Shown one piece after another: positions 23,551 to 36,100 of a DNA stretch of 64,000 bases. This DNA is from Tetracladium setigerum (Eukaryota > Ascomycota > Leotiomycetes > Helotiales). The notes beneath the pieces were generated by a model. It was not told the DNA's origin. It saw only the letters and a program-made list of their open reading frames with translations, and made no database searches. The stretch spans positions 992,001 to 1,056,000 of the forward strand of contig PZJY01000009.1 of the NCBI GenBank assembly GCA_031472005.1. Direction: 5' to 3'. Both the position numbers and the translations under genes were made by a program. Position 1 is the stretch's first letter; every line of letters starts with the position of its first letter.

Positions 23551-24680
23551 ATGAATTGGAGTGCCATCTGCTATGATGCCGGGTCATTCACGGCTGGTCT
23601 GTTTCTTCTAGAATACGGCGCTGATCGTTTCATTGACCATACTGCGATCGTCGCGCGTCAGCTTGGGGTCTCTCAGACATTGATAGCCTTGCTCACAGCA
23701 GGTGCTGAATGGGAAGAGGTGTGCTTTCATACCACCATGCAGATAATGAGCTAATTTGTATAGCTTGCCGTCGTCGTGGCATCCATTCTCCAAGGCCGCT
23801 CCTCGCTCGCACTAGGCAATGTCATCGGCTCCTCAATCTCAAACATTTTGGGAGCATTCTCCCTAGGTCTCCTGTTCCATCCGGGCCGCATGGAATTTGA
23901 TCGCAGCGCGAAAATATACGCCGTCTTGCTCTTTCTTATTACCTCGAATTTTACAGTTGTCGCTCTGGCGAACTCTTTGGGTAGGCTCGTGGGTGCCATT
24001 TTCATTGGAATGTTCGCTTTATATCTGGTCTCGGTTGGCTATGTGATTTACAAGGGTATATTGTCTGCACCGGAAGACTCAGATAGCGACGACAGCGACG
24101 ACAGCGACGATGATAGGAGCAGTGGGGGTAATAGCGCAGAGGTTCAGCACGAACGTCCTACGGCTGAAACAACACCCCTTCTTCCTAACAATGCTGGTAG
24201 AGAACCTTCTACACACAGTCGCAAACATACTCTTTTGTATCATGTTGCCCAACTCCTTCTCGGCCTAATAGCACTGTCACTATCAGGCTATGTCCTTTCA
24301 CACAGCGCAGCTTCGATCGCTGATGCATTCGACCTATCTGGCACAATCCTCGGCGTTACAGTCTTGTCATTCGCTACTACATTACCCGAAAAATTTGTGG
24401 CTGTTATTAGTGGTACTCGGGACATAGCGGTATCGTTGTAGCAAGCACGGCGGGAAGTAATATATTCCTTCTCACCTTGTGCCTTGGGATTACGTTTGCA
24501 GCTGGGAACCAGAAAGAGCTTGCAGGCTCTCTAATACCGTTTGAGCTGCTTGTTACTTGGGCATCATCTGCACTGTTTCTCGTGATTGTGCTCTTGGGAT
24601 CAGGCTGGTGGGTTGGAGGGATGCTACTAGTATCGTACGTTGTATTCATAGTTATAGAGTTCACTGTGTATAGAAGATGA
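23551..24680 (+). CDS. Sodium/calcium exchanger (NCX-type) with an apparent one-base deletion
   Basis: Exon 1, 23551-23718, and exon 2 from 23764 (45-nt intron) encode a polytopic membrane protein of about 361 residues. The first alpha-repeat has TAGAEWEELAVVVASI then GNVIGSSISNILGAFSLGLL; the second has SFATTLPEKFVAVISGTR. A hydrophilic acidic loop (SDSDDSDDSDDD) separates the halves, as usual in cation/Ca2+ exchangers that move Ca2+ against Na+ or K+ gradients. At 24419-24421 the frame breaks: the next conserved block (HSGIVVASTAGSNIFLLTL) is read one base out of frame and runs to the stop at 24680. Adding one G makes the total coding length divisible by three. I favour a base-call error over gene loss. 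Start MNWSAICYDAGSF precedes the first helix. Confidence 0.82.
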
Positions 24681-25425
24681 GTAGATAGTCGATCCTGTAG
24701 ATAGGATGTTTGCGGGCTGCACGACATCCGTCGAGAATACTACGAAGAAAAAGTTGTCTGTAATGTAAAATAGCTGGTCGAAAAGCCTATGCTAGCCCGA
24801 CAAAGAGACCAGACGCTTTCCACTTATCTAATCCGAGATTTGCGAGTTTCAATAAAGCTGGATATTCATACTAAAGAACAGAGCAATGATTTCTAACTTT
24901 CTTGCAGCAATCTATTCTCCACAACCCGCGCCAAGATTTTCCGTGTTCCTGGTACTTCCATCGCTTTAGTTCGAGGTAAAAACCTGCGACAGTGAATAAA
25001 AAGCGATATCACACAAACGACGCAGCGCAAATTTATACTTTCGATTTGAGAAACCTGTTCATCACGACTCAATATAAGCACTTCCGTATCCCTCCACATT
25101 AAGTATTCCCAGACCTCAAACCTCAAAGATTGTACAGGGATAAATTTCTAAGAATTCAAATCCATTAGATCTATCCAGCTATCAATACTATTCTTTCCCA
25201 GAACTCCAACTCCTCCATAAATTTATCCCGAATTTCAATGGTACAATCAAAGCACGCGCATATTTTCCCCATCTTAATTCCACAGCCAAGAAGATATTTG
25301 AGACATCAAAATTTTAATCAATAAAAACTGCGCTCTCAAACCAAAGTGTAGGTAGGTTGTCATTGGCCCGGGAACATGTGAAGTGATGGTCCAAGGTAGG
25401 AGGTGCCAAGAGAATGACGACTGCC
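24681..25425. other. Intergenic between convergent genes
   Basis: AT-rich 3' flanks. A TGTAGGTAGGTTG motif lies at about 25348. No gene seen. Confidence 0.5.
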
Positions 25426-25730
25426 TCAATTCTTCTTGTCGTCTTTCTTCTTCTTTCCAGACCTACACGTTGATAATTGTACGGTTAGCAAAGTATCCAG
25501 AAAAATCATGTTGGCCCATGTGTAGGATTGAGAGCTTACTTAGCTTCTTCTTCTTTCGCCGCCTTTTCTTGTTTTGCCTTCTCCTCCTCTTCAAGTCGTT
25601 TCTTTTCGGCCTTGATAGCACAGGTTTCACACCCCTGCGTACCTTTAACGTAATTAGCTTTGGCCCTGCAACCTTCGTTTTTGTAGTAAGTTGCATGAAC
25701 GGGGCAGTAGCTCTTGTTCCAAGGAGTCAT
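25426..25730 (-). CDS. Small Cys/His-rich protein with Glu/Lys helix and poly-Lys tail
   Basis: Exons 25730-25540 and 25462-25426, joined over a 77-nt GT-AG intron, give 75 residues from MTPWNKSYC. The N-terminal half has regularly spaced metal-type ligands: C-x2-H in SYCPVHATYY, then GCRAK, then GCETC. It continues as a charged helix of Glu, Lys and Ala (KKRLEEEEKAKQEKAAKEEE) and ends SGKKKKDDKKN. In the same frame just upstream, HHCPRNFTGNCRPG adds two more Cys and fits the domain, so an earlier exon joined at an acceptor near 25804 is likely; I could not find it. It may bind zinc and nucleic acid, but that is inference from composition. I do not recognise a named family. Confidence 0.6.
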
Positions 25731-27275
25731 GCCCGGGCGGCAATTGCCCGTAAAGTTTCTAGGGCAGTGATGGGTTGTTCCTCCAGCTATTCTGGTTGAA
25801 GCTGCAAGTTTTCAAATAGGCGTGTTGTATTGAATCAACTTTAAAGTATGTGGAGATGGTTTTTTGAGATGTCGTTCGAGATATCGGATTGTCGTTGAAG
25901 GATGGCTGTGGAAGAGTGCCAATGGAGACTTCCTCCAAACTATAGTCCAGTAAAATTGAATCACGGAAGCACAGGTAATCTCGAATTCAAGAGTAATTCA
26001 GTCCATGTTCATGCCCCTTATATTCATCCTGGCCTCAAGAGTCCATGGCCTTTGTCAGGACTGAAAGGTATTCATGGAACAAGCGAAGCCTTGGCACAAC
26101 AGCGTCCAAAGTGTCAAAACAACAAATTCACCATGAACTCAAACAGAGCTTGTAACTACGAGGATGTAACTTCATACAGGTGCATTGCTAAAAAACAACA
26201 AAGGAAGTAGCCACGATATCACCACCACCAAAAAGAAACTTACTTGAAGGCAGAGCTTTGTGATTTCTACAAAGGTCTCTACCAAGAAGCTAAAATTGGT
26301 ACTGAAGCTTTGTATTTGAGCGTTGCATACTATTTATAGTTAAGTGAGTCTAGTTGGCTAAAATTTGAACGATAGTTACCAACATCGGAACAAAGCACAT
26401 CAAAAATCTAGAATTGTCAACCCCCCTCTTTCGCCTCGGTCCCCAAAATTTCTCCAAACTTCCTTTAATCCTGCCTTAGCCTCATGGAGACGCTCAAGTA
26501 CTTATGGAAACATTCTCAGGAAAGGACCTTCCCAGGGAAATATGCCAATATTTGCATCTCGCAAATGTCAGCCATTACATGTGGGCAACTACTACTACTA
26601 AATACTTATCTCTTCGAAAGCACATTACCAAAGGTAAAATATTCTAATCATCGCAACCTTACTAGTATACACTCTATCACTAGCCCTCTCGAACTTCACC
26701 CCTCCATACCCTAAACCTCCTCCAACTTTTCCCCCATCCCTACCCCTCCCACCACTCCATTCAGCTCACAACTCCCTTATCCTTACTCAATCTCTATATC
26801 ACCCCACACCCACCGCGATGGCCACAGACACCGCAAACCAGGCACCATAATTATAGTTGAGATATTTTGTTCGACTATGCTAGCCTCTTTCTTATGAATA
26901 TATGGGGTGGAGCGAAGCGATCTCCAGGTCCGCATTCTTGCTGCGGGTATCAACCTCGCAATATCTGCAATGTTCAACAAGCGAAAACATCACCTGCCCA
27001 CCAAGGACGCTTGTCTGGCAAAACAGAGCCTCCACCCTTCAAGATCTTCAATAAACCGGTCAAGAAAAACGGCTTGATTAATATTTACATTTGCTTGATC
27101 AACCAATAGAACGACGAAAACTTCCAGAATAGACGCTGTGTCACTGCGATCTCCTTGTGCCAAACTCCCATTGCTATGCCCGAAATAAAACCGTGAACGT
27201 GCTAATTGAGACAAGTGATCATACAGCATACAGCATGTCTCTCTCTCTCCCTCTCTTACGATTACCATCTCCTAC
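25731..27275. other. Intergenic
   Basis: About 1.5 kb of AT-rich sequence. It may contain a 5' exon of the small Cys-rich gene. Otherwise I see neither gene nor RNA. Confidence 0.45.
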
Positions 27276-29144
27276 CTACAATAACTCCATTTCCTTAAAC
27301 GTCGGCCCCACAACCCCCGCACCACAGATAGCCTGCAACTGCGGCGTATTAAAATCTCCCCTGGACCAGTTCCGATTCGCAATATTGAAATTTATCTGAT
27401 CCCCACGAGCCTGTTTCTCGCGCGTCAAAATCCCAAAGCGCAGACCTACTTCCGTAACCGTGACCAAGATGCTGATGATGATAAGGACGATGATGATCCA
27501 AGTGATGTTACTCATTTTCGTGTCGGCGACGCTGTCGCTGAGGATTTCAGCTAGGTCGAGGAAGACGCGACAGCGTTCGTTTAAGACTTTTATGCGTGGT
27601 GTGATCTCGAGGTATTCGCGGATGGCGAAGTAGAGAGGGTGTAGAGTTGGTTCTGATTCCCAGAAGAAATTGGGGACGTCGAGGATGTTTGATGCTATTT
27701 GAGTGTCAGTGAATTGTTGGAGAAGGTTTAGAAGGAGAAGACTTACAAAGATTGACATCCACACGACTTTTGAATAGTCTACCTAGAATCTTTACAATCT
27801 CTTTCCTGTCCATGCCCAACTGACCCGTTAGAGCGAGATGTTTAGGTACATGCTGTGCGTTCAACATTGTTTGTGACATGTTTTCCTCGAAGAAACTCAA
27901 TTTGGTGCTTTGAGCGATGGCGTGGCTCATAGACAGTTTGACCATATGATCCCCGCTACGAAGTGTGATCATGTCGTTGAACACTCTTGGCCTTTCAATA
28001 AGCGGACTATACTCGAAGTGCAGTTCCTCCATCTCAAAATCATTCTCATCTTGAGGTCTAGTCAGTAGAGGAATGCCGGTCTCGTGTTCAGCAAATGTAA
28101 GATCCGCCAGAATATCCTTTTCTTGACGTTCGGTGAAATTCCAAAACACTACAACTCCATATGAGAAAACGAACATCTCTGCAAATGTCGTTGCATCCGG
28201 AGCAACTCGATTGGGGCTGTCTCCTCTTCGGCCTTGGGCAAGAACTCGGTTCGCCTCACGGATACGTTTGGCCTCATCCTCCCTCCTACCGCGCTCTTCC
28301 TCGCTCTCATTTCTGGGGCTCTCTTCTCCACCTCGTACTCCGTATGTGTCTGTGTCTTCGAAATAACCTTCGTGATAGTCTCTGGCCTCGCTCCTTTCGA
28401 TCTCTTCGTCTAGTACTGCTTTCCCGCCTGGGCTCTTCAACACTGGACTGCTTCTGATCCTAAAACCTTCACTCCCAGGCAATAATGGTAGATGATAAAC
28501 CGTATAAAGGCAATCATCATACAACTTCGTCTTCGCGCCATGTCTCTCCTTCACAAAAGCAGCTGTGGGCTTCGTCTTGTATCCTTGTGCCGTGCAATAC
28601 GCGGTACACCTTGCCAATTTCTCCGCTCGTTTCGATTTGGGCAATCTCTCCGCATAACTCTTTCCTCTCAATCCTCCTCTCTTCTTCAAAACATCCCACT
28701 CCGCATCCTTCAATGGCCGTGGCTGATCCCCCTTGACCCCCTCACTCTCACTGGCATCGTCGACCTCCGAATCCGTATCATCCTTTTCACTGACCGTCTC
28801 CGGAATAAGGACCAACTTCTCGCTAACCTTCGTACTCCTCCCCGGTGCTTTGACCTGGGCAACTCTCGCTGTTAAGCCTGCTTGACCACTGCTATTACGC
28901 CGCTGATCAGTACCAGTACCAGCTGGTCGCCTCCCTGGGGGCCGCGAGCTTGACCAGAGGGGATCTCAGAAGCATATTGTAGCACATTGTCGACTGAGAT
29001 GAAGCGCATAGGTCTGCGAGCTGGAGACGCGCCATTTAGATTGGGCCGGATGCTTGTGCTGCTTCGAGTTGGGATGGGTCGTTGTTCTCGAGAGTCGGTT
29101 ACGAGGACTGATGGGCCTTTCTTGGGGGCTGCTGTGCTCGCCAT
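27276..29144 (-). CDS. Rmd1/Rmd8-like protein (DUF155 family); frame break near the N-terminus
   Basis: Minus-strand reading from MASTAAPKKGPSVLVT at 29144; a 52-nt intron at 27746-27695 is clear (exon resumes SSNILDVPNFFW). The DUF155 core spans ARCTAYCTAQGYK, LYTVYHLPLLPGSEG, AEMFVFSYGVVVFWNFTERQ and FFEENMSQTMLNAQHVPKHL, with FFWESEPTLHPLYFAIREYL after the intron. One or two hydrophobic helices follow near the C-terminus. Family members include yeast Rmd1/Rmd8 (sporulation, cytosolic or vacuole-linked) and mitochondrial RMND1. The frame changes near 28937-28941, a run of five G (C on the coding strand): with one more C the reading GPPGRRPAGTGTDQRRNSSG joins both sides and the coding length becomes 606 codons exactly. 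An 83-nt intron with weak signals is the alternative. Confidence 0.85.
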
Positions 29145-29469
29145 TGTGTCGTTGGGGGAGATTTAAATAGGCTTTAAAGAGAGTTGAATACTGGCGGAAG
29201 TGAGGAGATAGCGATGGTAAACTGGACTGATCCCATAGTCTCCGTGAATGTGATTTACTTCGCTGTGTCTTGTAGAAAATCTGGAAATGAAGTTGGTTTC
29301 TTGCGTCATGTCGCGAGCCAATGCTTGGCAAGAACCGTTGGAACGGGAGAACGCAATGTCATTGTCCTTTCACTCTTGTGGCTCGCTCCAAGCTCTTCTT
29401 TATTTATGTCTTTTACTTTTATAATTCAGATTCTACAGCTTCACACTTCCCCTTTGTCTCATTGTTCAA
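29145..29469. other. Intergenic
   Basis: RMD1 promoter side and 3' flank of the Gly/Asn-rich protein gene. Nothing distinct seen. Confidence 0.45.
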
Positions 29470-30500
29470 CTACAAAAACTTCCCCAGCAAGCCAGCTACA
29501 CCTCCCGAGCTTCCTCCATTCCCCTTCAAATACATCTTCAGCGCCATCTCCCCAGCCTGTTGAACCACACTCTCCTTACTCGTCCCCGACTGCACATTAC
29601 CTTGCGAATTCTGATGATCGAAAAGTTTCGACGCCTCAGCCATCGCCAACCCAATGAATTGATTTTGCGAGTTTCCTCCTTGCTGGTTTGAATTCCCGCC
29701 ACTACCACTACTGCCCATGAACATTTTCATGGCTTGCATAGCTGCTGCACTACCCATGGAGCCTGAACTTGCTTGGGAAGGAGGGTTGCCGTTTCCACCG
29801 AAGAATTGCTGGTGGGATGATACGGCTCCTAGAGTGTTTTTTATTTTTGTCAGATAAATCTTCTCGAAAGAGTAGGGGGAAGAGAGATATCAGGACTTGT
29901 GAAAACGGAAGAATAGAATATACCTTGTTCATCGACATCCTGATTCGCAATCTTCTGCTTATTCTGTCCCAGTGCAGACAGAACACTCGAAAAGATGTCC
30001 GAATCACCTGAGGATCCAGCGTGTTGATTTGCATGTCGAGCTGCGGACGAGAAATCATCATCATCGCCATCATTTTGGTTTTCATTATGATTCTGTCGTC
30101 CACCTCCATGTCTCCCTTGGTTGTTCTCATCATCCCTTCGTTCATTTCCATACCTTCCTTGGTTATTATCGTCCTCTCTTCGTTCATTTCCATACCTTCC
30201 TTGATTATGACCATCCTCCCTTCGCTCGTTTCCATAGCCCTGGTTTTGGCTCTGGTTGGAAGAAGACTGGAAGTCGTCATTGGAATTGTAGTACGAAGAT
30301 GCCTCTCCTTGATCATCATTGCGTCTCCTCTCATTTCTCTCTCCCTGGTAATTCTCATTCTCCCTGCGACTGCCGTCTCGCCCGCTGTCGTTATAATTCT
30401 GATTTTCTCGCCCTCCTTCGTATCTTCTCTCCTCTCCATACCCCCCTCCTCCTCTGCCGCCTTGTTGTTGAGAGTACTCGTCTCTTTCGTAGTTCGACAT
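29470..30500 (-). CDS. Gly/Asn/Arg-rich fungal protein with 14-residue tandem repeats
   Basis: Exons 30500-29924 and 29828-29470 (95-nt intron) encode 311 residues from MSNYERDEYSQQQGGRGG. The first 150 residues are low-complexity (Tyr, Arg, Asn, Glu, Gly) and contain about three imperfect copies of a YGNERREDDNNQGR unit (coding 30110-30240). The rest is a more regular helical part: ADSDIF-type start (GDSDIFSSVLSALGQNKQKI), then AAAMQAMKMFMG and FIGLAMAEASKLFDHQNSQG, ending AGLLGKFL. Fungal proteins of this shape are common and are sometimes called beta-flanking proteins, without known function. The Tyr/Arg/Gly-rich region suggests a phase-separating or stress-related role, which is inference only. 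Confidence 0.75.
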
Positions 30501-31295
30501 GTTTTGTTTGCTGGTTGTTCAATTGGTTTGGGTTTGAAGAGAAAGCAGGGGACAGCAGAGGGGAAGAAAATAATGATGAGGATGATTTGGTTTTTATATT
30601 ATTTTTGACTCTTCTCTATACTAATTACTTTTTGGGTTTAGTGATTAACTCATCTGTGCGCTTTTGGTGAAGTCGAGGTCGTACTACTTACTGTTGGTGC
30701 AGCTGAAAATGACGTGGACAGCGGGGTAATAATGTGGTGTTTAGGTGTGGGCCTTGGCGGAAATAGAGTATATCTCGGAACTCGGAACACAACAACTTAG
30801 TTGATCTGATTAATATTTCGAGAGCTTGTGATGCAGTGGCTTTGGAGCTTCCATTACAGTATTGTGACAATGAGGCTCCGAATAACCATTTTACAGGGTT
30901 CGGGAAAGGCGGCTGACTTTCACATTCTGAAACTTGACGGAATATGCCGTGTGTTACAAACTACATTTTAGGAAAAGTCTCACAAAAGACCCTTCACCCA
31001 ATGAACATATACTACAGTAGTCAAAAGGGTAACATGAAAGATAAGACGGCATACAGTATGTGCATGGTATATTCCATATATTGGGACTGAGCACTGGGTT
31101 CGACTCAAGATTCCTCTGCTCTACAAGGACACAAAACACCCGCTCCCAACTTTAAATGCATCGTCGTACACCCTACCCTTCTCTTCTCGCTAAAGAGATA
31201 GAACAAAGGCACACATATATATCATATCCTAAATCCATCCCATCCACTCATCACAGACAAAGAAAGAAGTTAAAACAAGAGTGTAAATTTGTTAT
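30501..31295. other. Intergenic
   Basis: Promoter of the Gly/Asn-rich gene and 3' flank of NoxA. No gene seen. Confidence 0.5.
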
Positions 31296-33174
31296 TTAGA
31301 AATGTTCCTTCCAGAACGAGAAGTTAACCTCCCTAGTCGTCGCTTTCTGTGCAGCTTTCTTGATTTGTCTGGCTGCTACATTGGGTCCTATTGTTTCAAA
31401 TGTTAATTTTCATTTGCTACGATGTGAAAAGATGGGAGAAGCGGATTTTGGGGGAACATACCACAGAAGTAAACACCAACGTTCGTCCTCATATCACCCT
31501 CGAGCCCACTCAAATAAGTGCGGTTCAAGATACCCTCTCTCATGCCATCAAACAGCCTTCCGAAATCCGGTCGTCCGAAATTGGTTCTGCTCTTCAACTC
31601 GGTCAATGGATCGACCGCGGCACCTACACTGTTCAAAACGATGTTCTGTGCAGTATCGGCATCGAGCTTTTGGGTGAGATAGGTGTGAATACGCAAGAAC
31701 TCGCTGTTGGCTCCTGGTCGCGAGGCGGCCGCCTGAGATTGCTCTTCAAGCGAAGAGAGAAGATTCTGGAACCACTCGAAGGAGGTGGTGTCTTTGCAGA
31801 CCCAGATGAATTCCACACGACGGAGACGAGTGGGTGGGTTAGGACCGTTGCGCATGTGGTAGATGTTTTTGAGGATAGCAGCCCATGGGGTAACTCCAAT
31901 ACCAGTACCGATCAAGACGGCGATTTCGTTGTCAAAGACATCTTCGGCTGGGGCACCGTATGGACCGTCGATGCGAATGGCGGGCATTTCTTGGCCGTTT
32001 TGAAGAGCAATTTCATAGATGGCATTGGCGTCTTCATCGTAGAGTTTTGCTTGGGCGTTGCCTGCTCCTAGAGCGTCTCCGAGAGCACGGGTGAAATCTC
32101 CTACTTGACGAACGTGGACGGAGATGTATGGGTCAAAGGGGCAGGAGGTGATGGTAAATGGATGCCATTGTTGTTTGGAGACAGAGGGAACGTTCAAGAA
32201 AAGCCATTGGCCCGCCTTGTATTTCATAGATGGCTTGGTAAATTGGATCTCCATGGCATCTACCGAGCATTAGTTTCAAAACGTAATATTGTTGAACTGG
32301 GGAATTACCATATGGGTGGCGAACAACTTTGACGATCCTGGTCTCTCTTCTGCTTCGAACCTCGCGGTACAGACGTTCGATAAGATAGAGACCACCTCCC
32401 CACAACTCCCATCGCCAACCCTCATAACCAATGCAATGGTCCCAGAAATCACTTCCGGCGAATGGAGAGAATGGGTCGGTTGTGTCACGAACGAAACATC
32501 CGGTAGCGTGGGTGTACATGCCCAACAAGAAAGGGATGAAAAGGTGGTGAGTATACCAAAAGGTCTCGAAAGACTGTTGACGAATCTTTTGGTGGGCTGT
32601 AGTATACATCAGTAACATGCAAAGAAGCATGATATGTCCGGTGATGCCACCAGCCTGAGTGTAGTGGATTTGAATGGCGGTTTCCTTTCGGATTTGCGTC
32701 TTCTCGACATTGAAAAAGCTATAAAAGTCAGCATGCGTATCAAAGTTGACTGGAAGTTTACCGACTTGACATAATGAGCAGCGACATGAACGGTTGTCCA
32801 GATGAGTAACGAATAGGCGACTTGTCGATGGAACCATTGGGACTCATCGAGCGGTAACCAACGCATCTTGGGTCTAATCCACCTCAAGATATTTCGACAC
32901 ATGGGTAACAGGATAACCATACAATCCACCGACAGCACCAATCCTGCACCTCGCGACAACCAAACCGAGAAGGTAAGGGTATTTAGTCCTGCCAACCGGG
33001 GATCATCTTGTTGTTTCTTCCTACACAGTCGTTAACATGAACCACCACAGAGTCGATCAGAGAAGCATACCATCCCAGCGCAAATATGCCAATGTGAAAG
33101 CCATGGAACAAAATGTTGAAAAGCAACTTCCCACCCGTCACCTGCGCCTTCAGCTTATCCAAGCCTGCACCCAT
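31296..33174 (-). CDS. noxA: NADPH oxidase A, catalytic gp91phox-like subunit
   Basis: Five minus-strand exons, 33174-33071, 33020-32766, 32718-32309, 32259-31462 and 31387-31296, encode 552 residues; all junctions are in phase and the introns are 47-74 nt. The six-helix ferric-reductase domain carries the paired haem histidines (FHRQVAYSLLIWTTVHVAAH and the GHIMLLCMLL...YTHHLF region). Next come the FAD site WHPFTITSCPFDPY, the NADPH site (IRIDGPYGAP, VLIGTGIGVTPW) and the C-terminus FCGPNVAARQIKKA to FWKEHF. There is no EF-hand extension, so it is NoxA rather than NoxC type. NoxA makes superoxide at membranes with NoxR, Rac and Bem1-like partners and controls sexual development, hyphal fusion and infection structures. 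One donor (intron 2, GTCGGT) is unusual but fits the frame. Confidence 0.95.
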
Positions 33175-36100
33175 CTTGTCTTCTCTGTTGCTGCGATATC
33201 CAAGTGCAAATGTATTAAAATGTCGTCCAGCGACTTGTCTCTGAAAAGTTCTTCTTCGTCGATATACTGCTTGAGAAAGGCGACGAAAGAGTACCGGCGC
33301 TTATCCAACTCTTAATTCGTGATTAAAATAGCTAGTTGGAATGACGAAAAGAATGGACGTCCAGCGAGAGAAAGGAACGATCTGAGCCAGCAGGACCAAG
33401 GTGAAGAGCGAAAGCGAAGGCGTAAGGTCGACAAGTACCTCAATGAGGGAGTGCGGGAAAGAGGACCGTTCAGTTCTTGGAGGGGGGATGGAGGATGTTA
33501 AAGGCTTCGTTTTTCGTGGAGTGAGAAGCGGTATTGGATCAGCCGTTTCCCTTGCGGGGACAGGGTGATGAAATCGGATGAGCGAGTTCCCTTGAAACAC
33601 TCGGATTACCTTGAGATGTACGGGCGGGCGGTTCACTGGTTTGTCTCTATTATCTTTAGGTCACGGACTATTGTGGGCATGCCATCTGAGCTTCGACTGA
33701 ACAGGGACGGCTCTTCACCCAAGCTGGGATGATCAGACGTTGCAGGAGGTTTCGCGGTTCAGCAAGGCCCGTATCAAAGGGCTTTTGGTGAGAAAGGTGG
33801 ATGAGATCAGACACAATTCAGCGTTTCGTAGGAGGCTCGGCCGGTGTCAAAAGTATCGCGGCTGGGGTAGATCTGAAGATGCGAGACGCGTGCTGTAACA
33901 AGGGGTCGCTGGCGCTTTGACAATCCTAGCAAATTCGGATGGCTTTCCAGGAGGGGAACAACAATGGGATGGAATGAATTTTTGGGAAGGGGACTTGAGA
34001 TGGATAACAGTGAGTATGTATATACAGAGTTTGGGAGAGTATGGGAGATCAATGGGAAGTTCAAGAGATATCCAGATCTCTTGGGGGAGGGGAGGGAGAG
34101 GTGGTCGTCGAGCTGGAGATGCAGGTGCCCAGCTTGTTGTGGACCTCGCTTAACTCCCAGCGCTTCGAAACGGGCCAGGGATTCGTTGGAGCAGTGGAGA
34201 GACGGTGAGAGTGTGATCGCTTTGACTTGGCCCAATAATGAATGCTGTCCAAGGCATCTTCATCTTCAAATCGGCCATTTTCCTGTCATGCAGAAGGCGA
34301 CGGGCCTGCAACCAGGCCAGGGCAACCAGCAGCAGTTCCGATCTTCTCGCATTCTGAAGAACTTTTGACATCTCAAGCCGCCGTTCATCTCATGCAAAGA
34401 AAGACTTGGCGCTAAGGTTTCCACTTGCAGCTTCACGTCTCGAAAAACTTAAAAGTCTCAGTTCGCTTAATTGCGTGCATTATAGCGGGGATGCGGTTCC
34501 CTTGACTTCCTTGCGGCAGATCGGTCTTCCAGGGGAAAGGGATATGGAATCTTATTCTTCTCGCCCAGGAGAGGGCCAAGTAGTGTACTCCGTTGTCGTT
34601 GTGTGCCTGCAGCGACCTGACTCCTGAATTCTCCTGAGAGACCAAAGCCGAGGCTAAAGTTCCTCCTACCTTAGTCAACAGAGAAGGTGAAAATAATACA
34701 CCGCCGTGTGCTGCCGTGCTGCTGCTGTGATTGCAGTCATTGCAGGTTGTCCTCCTCCTTTCGGATGTGATACCGAAGCTTAGATCTGGGAAATTGAACA
34801 ATGAATTGTTCGCGACCCAATAATATGACGTTAAGATGTTTATATTTAGCCTTGGTCCAGTCGTGCGGGTGAAACCTTTGGAGGTCGGCGCTTAAGGTCC
34901 ACCTTCAACATTAGCCTTATTTTGGCGTGCCAGCCAATGACGGCCACCATCTTTGCAATGGAGGGTTTATCGGATTCAACTCCCAAAAGACCCCTTTCAT
35001 TTCTTCCCAGGTACAGACCATAAGCTGCCCGATCAAACTTTTCCCAAGAAAGACCACAATCTGTGTTTATCACCTGTCAAAAGGATGGGACCATGACAAC
35101 AAGCACGGTTAAGGGTAAACGCATTTGCTTTTGAAAGGCCAGTGGAGCGCTGCTTCCCCAGAACCATCGCACGTTTTCATGTTGTGTCGTATGATGGATA
35201 TATCAAGGTGACAGTCGTACTGTAGTACTGCATCCCTGTTTGTCGAGTATGTAGCATAACGATCAGGAGAATCAAATTTTTGATGTAGCATTCGGACGAA
35301 TTGAAAGGAGGAAATGGTGCTTCGAGACTGCAGACTGCCTGAGACTCACAAGAAGAGGGTGTTTGCGACTGTGTCTTTCCCTCAAGTAAATTGCGGTCGC
35401 CTGCAAAGGAAGATATAGATGCACTAGGAACACTAGGAATGGCGTAGATGCCTTGATAGTAGAGGTAGGCTCAAACTTGAATCCGAGAACTACAGAATAC
35501 ACTGCTCGGGATGATGCATCCGACGCAACAGCTCAGATCTTGAGCACCAGACTCAAGGATGCACCTAGATGCCACTGGTTGGTGCTTTTGGCTGGAAGAC
35601 AATAATACCAGGGATGCCTTTGGTTCAACGAATCTCTCTAAGAGGAATAATTTTCCTGGCCCGGAGAATGACGCAGGCATCCGTTGCAAAGAGTTATGCG
35701 CAGGAAATAATAGACAAAATCCAGACACTAGGCGAAGACAATATGATCGCGGTAGAACCCCCGAGGAAGACTCCAAAGGTGCTGGTTTTATCGTTCATAA
35801 TATAAATTCAAGGCATTCTGGCAGAGATGTGATATTGTGCTTGTACAGTACCTGCAAAGTCAATGGAATAGCTAAGATGTCGACACAACTCGACCTCTTT
35901 CGATGCCCAGGCAGTCATCATCAGAATGGAGGAGAGAGAATATCAACTCGGAATAAAGAGAATACCAGCGAATCGCTCGTGCCAGCCAGAAGTACAACGG
36001 TAGAGAAAATACAAACATTAAGGGAACACCTGCTTTGACCGACACAAGTAGTGCAAGGCTTGTTGCAAGACTTTCCATACACCGGCCAAAAGATGGTAAA

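Noticed and set aside
29972..30670. Long plus-strand frames opposite the Gly/Asn-rich protein
   Set aside because: His/Ile-rich mirror frames of a repetitive gene.
33807..34235. 142-codon minus-strand frame upstream of noxA
   Set aside because: No domain, Ser/Leu-rich, with rival frames on both strands; likely chance.
35559..36038. 159-codon plus-strand frame before myosin I
   Set aside because: No homology-like segments, no good start context, overlapping competing frames.
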